Source of the DNA: Verpa conica
Taxonomy: Eukaryota > Ascomycota > Pezizomycetes > Pezizales > Morchellaceae
Length of the DNA: 64,000 nt
Direction of reading: 5' to 3'
Assembly (NCBI GenBank): GCA_033030425.1
Contig: JAUFSD010000023.1
Span: 1,054,001-1,118,000, forward strand
Positions within the stretch are counted from its first letter, which is position 1; each line of letters opens with the position of its first letter. Shown here in pieces: positions 58,101 through 64,000 of the stretch. The position numbers were made by a program, and so were the translations under genes. Under the pieces are notes generated by a model. That model ran no database searches and was not told the origin of the DNA. It worked only from the letters and a program-made list of their open reading frames with translations.

Positions 58101-58990
58101 CTTGCACGATTTCTAGGACGTCATTACTCACAAACAGAGGAAAAAGAGGAGAAAAACTCAAAAAGGAGAGGCACGGCAAGAACACAAGAGAAGACCACGA
58201 AAATACACAAGAACACAGAACCAAAAACAGAGCAAAAAAGCAACAAAGTCAAAACAAAGCACAAAAAAGAACCAAACGAAAAAAACAAAACAAAAACAAC
58301 ACAAAAGAGCCAAATAGGAACAGAAAAACCAGTCAAGTCAATCGACCCCTCGGAACACCCAAGAATCAACAGACAAGAAGAGCCCCCTGAATACCCTGGA
58401 GATTGTTAAAAAAAAATCCAGAGTACCCAAGAAGACCCCGCCCAAAAAAAAAGAATCTCTGAAATACCCTGGAGATTGTTAAAAAAAAATCCAGTGTACC
58501 CCAGAGACCCAAAAAAAAAGAGTTCCAAAAATTGTCCCAAAAGCCGCGCACTCGACATATGGCATCGCCATCATCGACCCCGGCGCCTCCCGAGGGGCTA
58601 TTGCAAGGATCTAAGCAAGCGCCAAGATTGCGGTGAGTATGAAGAGGAAAGGAAAAAAAAAAAGAAATTGGAGGGAGAGGGAGGGGGTTTATATACAACT
58701 TGGGAACTTGGCGCCAAGTGGAATTTGGCCGACGGATTTTGGGTTTTTATTTGTGCGGGGGGCTTGCCAAGGGGTGTATTTGGCCGCCGGGGGATTTTGT
58801 TGTTTGATTATTGGAGAGCGGGGCGGGGGGGCTTTGATATGTTTCTCTGTTTGTTGGTGGCCGGGGGCTCTTGGGGACGGCACAAGGTGAAGTCCGGGAC
58901 AACAGAAGATAACTGTGGGGCAATGGAAGATAAACGTCTGGAGAAACCCATGGAACCTATTAGGAAAGGGCGGGAGGTAGTGCGACTGTC
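58101..58990 (+). repeat. LTR-like/promoter-bearing repeat, copy 1
   Basis: Shares ordered blocks with copies 2 and 3: an A-rich segment, CGACCCCTCGGAACACCCAA, CATATGGCATCGCCATCATC, CGCCTCCCGAGGGGCT, GTTTATATACAACTTGGG and the palindrome CTTGGCGCCAAG. The lysine-rich open frames within the A-rich part are composition artefacts. The unit ATACCCTGGAGATTG and its T/A-rich flank are duplicated in tandem at about 58391 and 58464. Confidence 0.7.
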
Positions 58991-60049
58991 GACACATATA
59001 ATCAAGAGGTTACGGTGAACTAAGAATGGATTACATCGGTATTTCGAATACTTAAGTCCTCATGTATCACGGTACTTCTCTCTATTAGTGGCGAGAAAAA
59101 GGAGGGGGTACGAAAGAAGTACTGGAGTACTTCTGACTGGCTGGACTATAAGTATCTATTCCGTTTATTATATTTTTATGATATTAGGCATAAGAATATC
59201 GCGTGTGGTGTGGGCTGTAGCGTAGGTAATACCTCCCCCTCTCCCGAATAAAGTACCCCATTACATAATAAACAGATTTACCTCCCCCACTGGTCCCTCA
59301 AACTTATAAGGTTTATATAGGTTCTGTGATTTTGTCGTCTTAGGCTTAATGCGTGGTGGGCCGGTGGTGGGCGGAGGTTGATAGGGGGCTCCTTCGTTCT
59401 GTAAAAGATTAAAGGCAACACTATTGATACGTCTGAGAGGGCAAGAGAATCGAAATAGATATACTACGGAGTCCCTGCAATACCCCACCTATCATTTACC
59501 CTGTGTATTTCCGTGAAGTATAAAGCATGTAGGTTGTAATAGGAGGTCCCAAAACTACTTAAATGGCTTTGAAGTCCCTTGAACAAAATCTTTGTCGGAA
59601 TCTAGAATAATTAATGAATTAAGCTCAAAGGAAAACTTATAATCATGTATTCTCACTCGCCTATAGCAGGCCTTTTGTGTTGTAGATCTTCCTAGATAGC
59701 CCTGTCATTTCGGCGAGACCTCCACAGGGGGCCGACTTCGGCGCACCTAGTATGATAAATCTATATAGATATCCGTGATAAGATCGATATACATGTATGT
59801 ACATGTATCTATCTTTGAACATGCGAATCACGTTACTACATGTATTATATCATAGACCGAACGCCAGAGCGCGCCCAAACCCAGCAATTCCACACTGCCA
59901 CAGAGTATATTTATGCTTCAAATTTTACAATTCTAGAAGAATAGTTAGATATACTAGTAGAGATTGTACATTGTAGGTGAAAACCTTATTTGTAACACGA
60001 GAGCAGTAGGGTAGATTAGAAGTAGGATAGGTTATGAATTTGATCGAAA

Positions 60050-60085
60050 AGCGCCAAGACCCCATTTAGCTCGAGTCTTGGCGCT
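60050..60085. repeat. 11-bp perfect hairpin (AGCGCCAAGAC)
   Basis: AGCGCCAAGAC at 60050-60060 and GTCTTGGCGCT at 60075-60085 are exact inverted copies around a 14-base loop, flanked by AAAA on the left and a TTTT run on the right. Confidence 0.85.
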
Positions 60086-60164
60086 GTTTTGAGATCCCCA
60101 CAAGAACCTCTAGAGTCCACATTATAAGGGGCAGCTAAAAGATATAAAGTTGTTTTCTGTATAA

Positions 60165-61060
60165 TTATATTTCAATATTTAGAATTACATGATTCTTTTG
60201 GTGGTGCGCTGGGAAAGGGGCGGCAATATGGGATGATTCTTGGGATTTTTGGTGGGGTCTATGATATATCGCGGCACTGTAGCTAAGTTCATCACCGGCA
60301 TCTAAAGACCTTCCAGGTGTAATGTAGTGAGAAAAGCTGGGGTATTCCTGATCCACTCCTGACTGACCGTAGATTCTTGGCATTCATAGTTTGATAGCTT
60401 TTGTTTCCCACTGACACCCTCCCAACCATCTCCGTCACTCCTCGAGGTGGTATTCCGGCTTAGTGCGGGGCGAAATAAGCTAAATGAGATCATTGAATTA
60501 TCAAATATCAGTGCTCAGATATTTGATAATTTACTTGCACCTCGTTTAGATCCCTAGACTTCATAGGATTTCTATGATGTGGTGGTTAATGCGTAAACTC
60601 ATAAGGTCCACCATAGCGGTTGGCCCGGAATGCAAAAGCAGGTAGACTCAACACGCGGAATAAATCCTGCTTTAGCAGGCAAAAAAGATTTGTAAAGCCT
60701 ATATTCCAGTGAGACTTAAGAGTTTGTATCGGTGGTTATCAACGTCTTCCTCAACTGTTTTGTTTTTCTTCAGTATTTCGGCGGTTTGGAGTTTACTGTG
60801 GGAATCTTTTTTAGCGGTTTCTGACTCGCACATCAAGATTTGACAGTTCGTAAGCGTTTCAATGACGATAAAGGCATCCGGGGAATAGTAGTTTAGAGGG
60901 TCGCCGTGGAGTAGTGCTAAAAGAGTGTTTTGTGGGTTTTTGGTTGGTCGGAAATACAAAGCACTTCTTTGAGAGCCAGTTAGCTCAATTGATCCTCTAT
61001 ACCTCAGTAGAACTAGAGAATAGACGTTGGTACATCCCAATCCTCCAATCCGGGATCCAA
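60165..61060 (-). pseudogene. possible decayed gene or unresolved exons
   Basis: Several partly overlapping minus-strand frames look protein-like: SIELTGSQRSALYFRPTKNP followed by a charged helical stretch ending near 60699, and at 60302-60493 and 60165-60383 Ser/Glu-rich tails. Upstream frames near 61030-61060 are interrupted by stops. They may be exons of one gene or remnants; I could not join them with confident splice sites and recognise no family. Confidence 0.22.
60496..60531. repeat. 14-bp perfect hairpin (AATTATCAAATATC)
   Basis: AATTATCAAATATC and GATATTTGATAATT pair perfectly around an 8-base loop (AGTGCTCA). Confidence 0.9.
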
Positions 61061-61559
61061 AAACTAACCCTCACTATTCCTAGAGCTAGAGAGGTTACAA
61101 TTGTTACTATTCCAAAATACACTTACTATTTCTGGAGCTAGAGAGAGTAAGGCTGTCTAGTTCTGATGAGCGCCTTTTTAGAGATGTCGATTACGAGTCT
61201 GCAAAGGATGTCGCCTCAAAGATCACCCATTATAGTGATTATTATTCATGTACAAATACATAAATCGAAGCATCGGTGATTGTCACAAAGCTCTTACTGG
61301 TTGAAACTCTCCGGGAACTTAATTCTCCATATAATTCCTACTTCAATAATTCGTATGTCATTCCTCTCCCCTTTCTTAGCTGATTTTTGATCGTCCTCCA
61401 CATCTAGATCGTGATATGTTTTACAGGTAGTGGTAAACAGCTATTGCAGAGCTTCTTACTAGGAAATTACAGCTGCCGTATATCGAAGGCGACGACCAGC
61501 CAACCTTTCAAACCTGTGCGGGCTTCAGCCTCTTGCTTGGCTTGCAGTACATGTAGTGC

Positions 61560-62125
61560 TCAATGCACACCCAAAAATCATTCCCCCTAACCCGCAAGAG
61601 CCCCCACCCACCGCCCAATAATGTCCAGCAACCTTCGCCCCTCCCCGCACTCTCCCCAAAGCAGGCGACAAGGCCCTCCTTACGCACACAGGCCCCCAAC
61701 ACGCGCAGTCGGCGAAATCTTCCCTTTGTATCCCTCCGCATCAAAATCTCCCGCAATCTGTCGGCCAAAATTCCCTTGGCACCCGTTCTCTCACCTCCCC
61801 GCACCTCAATCCCCGAAATCAGTCGGCGAAATCAGTCGGCGAAATCACACTTGACGCCAAGTCCTTCTCGATCCTTCTTCTCTTCCATACACTTGCCCGC
61901 GTATTGTGCAATAGCCTCTTAATTGAGCGATGTAGGCCGCTATGGGAGACGGTATATGCCGGGAAAGTTGTTTGATTTTACATAACCTTTGGAGGTTTTT
62001 TTTATTGTACTTTGGAGATCTTTCTTTTTGAGGATCTCTGTTGCACTTTAAAGTTATTCTCTTTAATTGGCTTGCTTGTCTGACTCTTGGGCGCTGCCGA
62101 GGGGTTAATTGACGACTTTTTTTTA
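61560..62125 (-). repeat. LTR-like/promoter-bearing repeat, copy 2 (degraded)
   Basis: Inverted relative to copy 1. Recognisable blocks are CTGTCGGCCAAAA, TTGACGCCAAGTCC (the palindrome with one change) and TTGGGCGCTGCCGAGGGGTTAATTGA, corresponding to the CGACCCCTCGGAACACCCAA block. The TATA-like block present in copies 1 and 3 is lost. This is the most diverged copy. Confidence 0.6.
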
Positions 62126-63059
62126 TTCCATTGTTTTTGTAGTGTCCCTTTTGCTGTTTTCTCTCTCTGGCCTCTCGATATTCCATCTTTGTGTAGAATT
62201 CATGTATTTTCTCTAATATTCATGACTCTAGAAGCTACGAGTATGATGGGAAACCAAGTTCAAAGCTTCTTAGTACCTTTACTTATCCATGGTGGCCATG
62301 CGAGAAAATCCTATATACACACATATTCATACATTCTCACTCGTGTAGAAGGCCCACCGTAGAAATTAAGATGATCGACGATATATTGATCTCTAACGGC
62401 ATATCTCTGCTGCTACGAATCTACTTTGTTTGTATTGTTTCTGTGGTCGTGTCTGTTGTGTTGATCGGAGATATCGTTTTTGTTATCTCGTCACCACATA
62501 TTTTAGGTGTCATCTGCTGAAGTGTTGGTTTCCTATAGATCTAAGTGACTACCGTGCTTCACTGTTTTTAATGTATTTTATTGCATCACGAACTTGCAGA
62601 ATCGTATTATTTCCCTTTTCCGCATGTCCCAGCGCATTATCACCCTTGTATACGCCGGGCGCGGGTACTCATCTAGGAAGATATAGTTCTCTAAAAGTGG
62701 ATCCCTAAGGTTTAATCTGGTGATACATGCACCCCACCCCTCACCTTTCGCCTTTCATCAAACACTTTCATCTGGCACTTCTTGGTTGTCACCCCACATA
62801 GCACCTCTTCCTCTATCCTGCTGACTTTATCTCTATTATTCTTCTAATACCCCCTGTACGTGAGCCCTTGACTGTTGACAATATTTCTTACTATCATTGA
62901 CCCTTAACTAGTAGTATAGGATTTAATCTCGGCATATTTTTTAGATATATATCACAAACAATCACTTTCCTCTTTACATCCCTTACACTAATATCCTACT
63001 ATCGGCTTTACATCCTTCTCTTGTGTTGTCACCCTATCGTATCCGTAAAAATCTTCTCA
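62126..63059. other. intergenic, no gene seen
   Basis: T-rich spacer between repeat copies; no coding signal. Confidence 0.5.
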
Positions 63060-63900
63060 TTGGTATATCCCACAAGAGCCCCCCTCCACCACCCAATAAA
63101 CACACTCCTACCCCCCCTTCTCCCCCGCACAAGAGCCCCTCCGAAAGCAGTCAACACAACACCCTCTTGGGACTCCTCCCCGCATCAATCCCCCACCCCT
63201 CCCCTATTAACTGTCGGCCAAAACTCACTTGGCGCCAAGTCCCCAAGTTGTATATAAACACCCCTTCTCCCCCCTCTTCTTCTGTTCCCCAACCTGGTCA
63301 CTCCTCCTCTTCCTGGCGCTTGCTTAGTCCTTTGCAACAGCCCCTCGGGAGGCGCAGGGTCGATGATGGCGATGCCATATGTCGGGAACGAGGAGTGACT
63401 TGACTTGTTACTAATTTTTGGAAACCTTTTAAGGGATCTCAATTGCACCGCTGAGATCCTTTTGTTTACTTGCTTTTCTGTTGATTCTTGGGTGTTCCGA
63501 GGGGTCGATTGATTTGCTTTTTTTTAGTATTTTTTTTTTGTTCTGTGGGTTTTTCGAGGGCTTTTTGTAGTTTTTCTCTTTTGTTGTTTTTGGTTTTTCT
63601 TGGTGTTTTTCGTTCTGTTTTTGGTTTTATTGTTTTTTTATTCTTGTGTTTCCCTTGTGTTTTTGTCTCTTCTTTTGTTCTTTCTCGTGGTTTTTTCTCA
63701 TCTGTGATTTCTGTTGTTATACCTTCTCGTGGTGTTTGAACTTCTGTTGTCATCGCTTCTTTTTGTATCCCTTCTCGCTGTGTTTTCCCTTCTTGTGTTG
63801 TCGTCCCTTCTTTTGCCGTTGTCCTTTCTTTTAATGCTGTCACTTCTGTCGTCCCCTCTTTCGTTTTGCCTCTCACCTTTGTCTACTGTTTACGGTCCTG
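63060..63900 (-). repeat. LTR-like/promoter-bearing repeat, copy 3
   Basis: Inverted relative to copy 1 and best preserved. Read on the + strand it has CTTGGCGCCAAGTCCCC, TATATAAACACCCC about 25 bp later, AGCCCCTCGGGAGGCG, GATGATGGCGATGCCATATG, then TTGGGTGTTCCGAGGGGTCG and a long T-rich segment. The palindrome plus TATA box resembles an RNA polymerase II promoter inside a U3-type region. No gag or pol coding is seen. Confidence 0.7.
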
Positions 63901-64000
63901 TGAGTTACGCGTAGGGTGTAGTCAGTTAAAGACTTCACGGTGTTTTTGCTTATTCGTGACTGTCATGTAAAATCAGGTTGGTAAGAGCCTAAATAAATAG

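Larger units (their letters stand above)
58991..61559. other. intergenic, hairpins and possible gene remnant
   Basis: AT-rich. Contains two strong hairpins (60050-60085 and 60496-60531) and the doubtful coding remnant listed separately. Otherwise nothing seen. Confidence 0.45.

Noticed and set aside
58067..58409. Lys/Thr-rich ORFs in repeat copy 1, and the similar one at 63466-63876 (-)
   Set aside because: They arise from A-rich repeat DNA read in several frames, not from a conserved protein.
1..64000. CRISPR arrays, prokaryotic operons, bacterial defence systems or a biosynthetic cluster
   Set aside because: No regularly spaced repeats or clustered pathway enzymes; the window is eukaryotic with independent spliced genes.

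Overview
The window is nuclear DNA from a filamentous ascomycete. Genes are interrupted by short GT-AG introns (about 50-90 nt) with CTAAC/CTGAC-type branch sites, 5S rRNA genes are dispersed singly, and the protein set is typically fungal (DGA1-type DGAT2, KIP2/KipA kinesin-7, AFG1, a CorA-like membrane protein, a KP4-type killer toxin). The low gene density, long AT-rich spacers and many small transposon relics would suit a Pezizomycetes-type genome such as a truffle relative, but that placement is an inference.

Layout, left to right. 1-870: 3' part of an AAA+ ATPase. 2.3-3.3 kb: tRNA-Val and tRNA-Asn. 3.9-8.2 kb: two oppositely oriented 5S rRNA genes flanking a divergent pair, an STK19-like winged-helix gene (-) and a DGAT2 acyltransferase gene (+). 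10.9-13.5 kb: secreted GH95 alpha-L-fucosidase. 14.9-16.8 kb: C2H2 zinc-finger transcription factor (-). 16.8-26.4 kb: no convincing gene apart from two small transposon relics. 26.4-28.0 kb: six-exon CorA-like membrane protein. 29.0-30.5 kb: GT23-like (fucosyltransferase-like) type II membrane protein (-). 30.5-38.8 kb: gene-poor. 38.8-41.7 kb: kinesin-7. 44.0-47.8 kb: a small ORF, a second tRNA-Asn, a five-exon secreted protein (-) and another small ORF. 49.1-50.9 kb: AFG1-like mitochondrial ATPase. 51.9 kb: tRNA with an unusual anticodon loop. 53.6 kb: small ORF. 56.5 kb: KP4-like secreted toxin. 58-64 kb: repeat-rich end with three copies of an LTR-like or promoter-bearing repeat.

Most genes are unrelated housekeeping functions and I see no co-regulated biosynthetic cluster. 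The GH95 fucosidase and the GT23-like enzyme share a fucose theme but lie about 15 kb apart with unrelated genes between them. The accessory content with most interest is the set of miniature inverted-repeat elements (including a 74-75 bp element with 9-bp target duplications present twice), the KP4-like toxin, the secreted five-exon protein, and two tRNA-Asn paralogues that differ almost only in their introns. I found no clearly new multi-gene system. Exon coordinates come from reading splice sites and frame by eye and have not been tested against transcripts.
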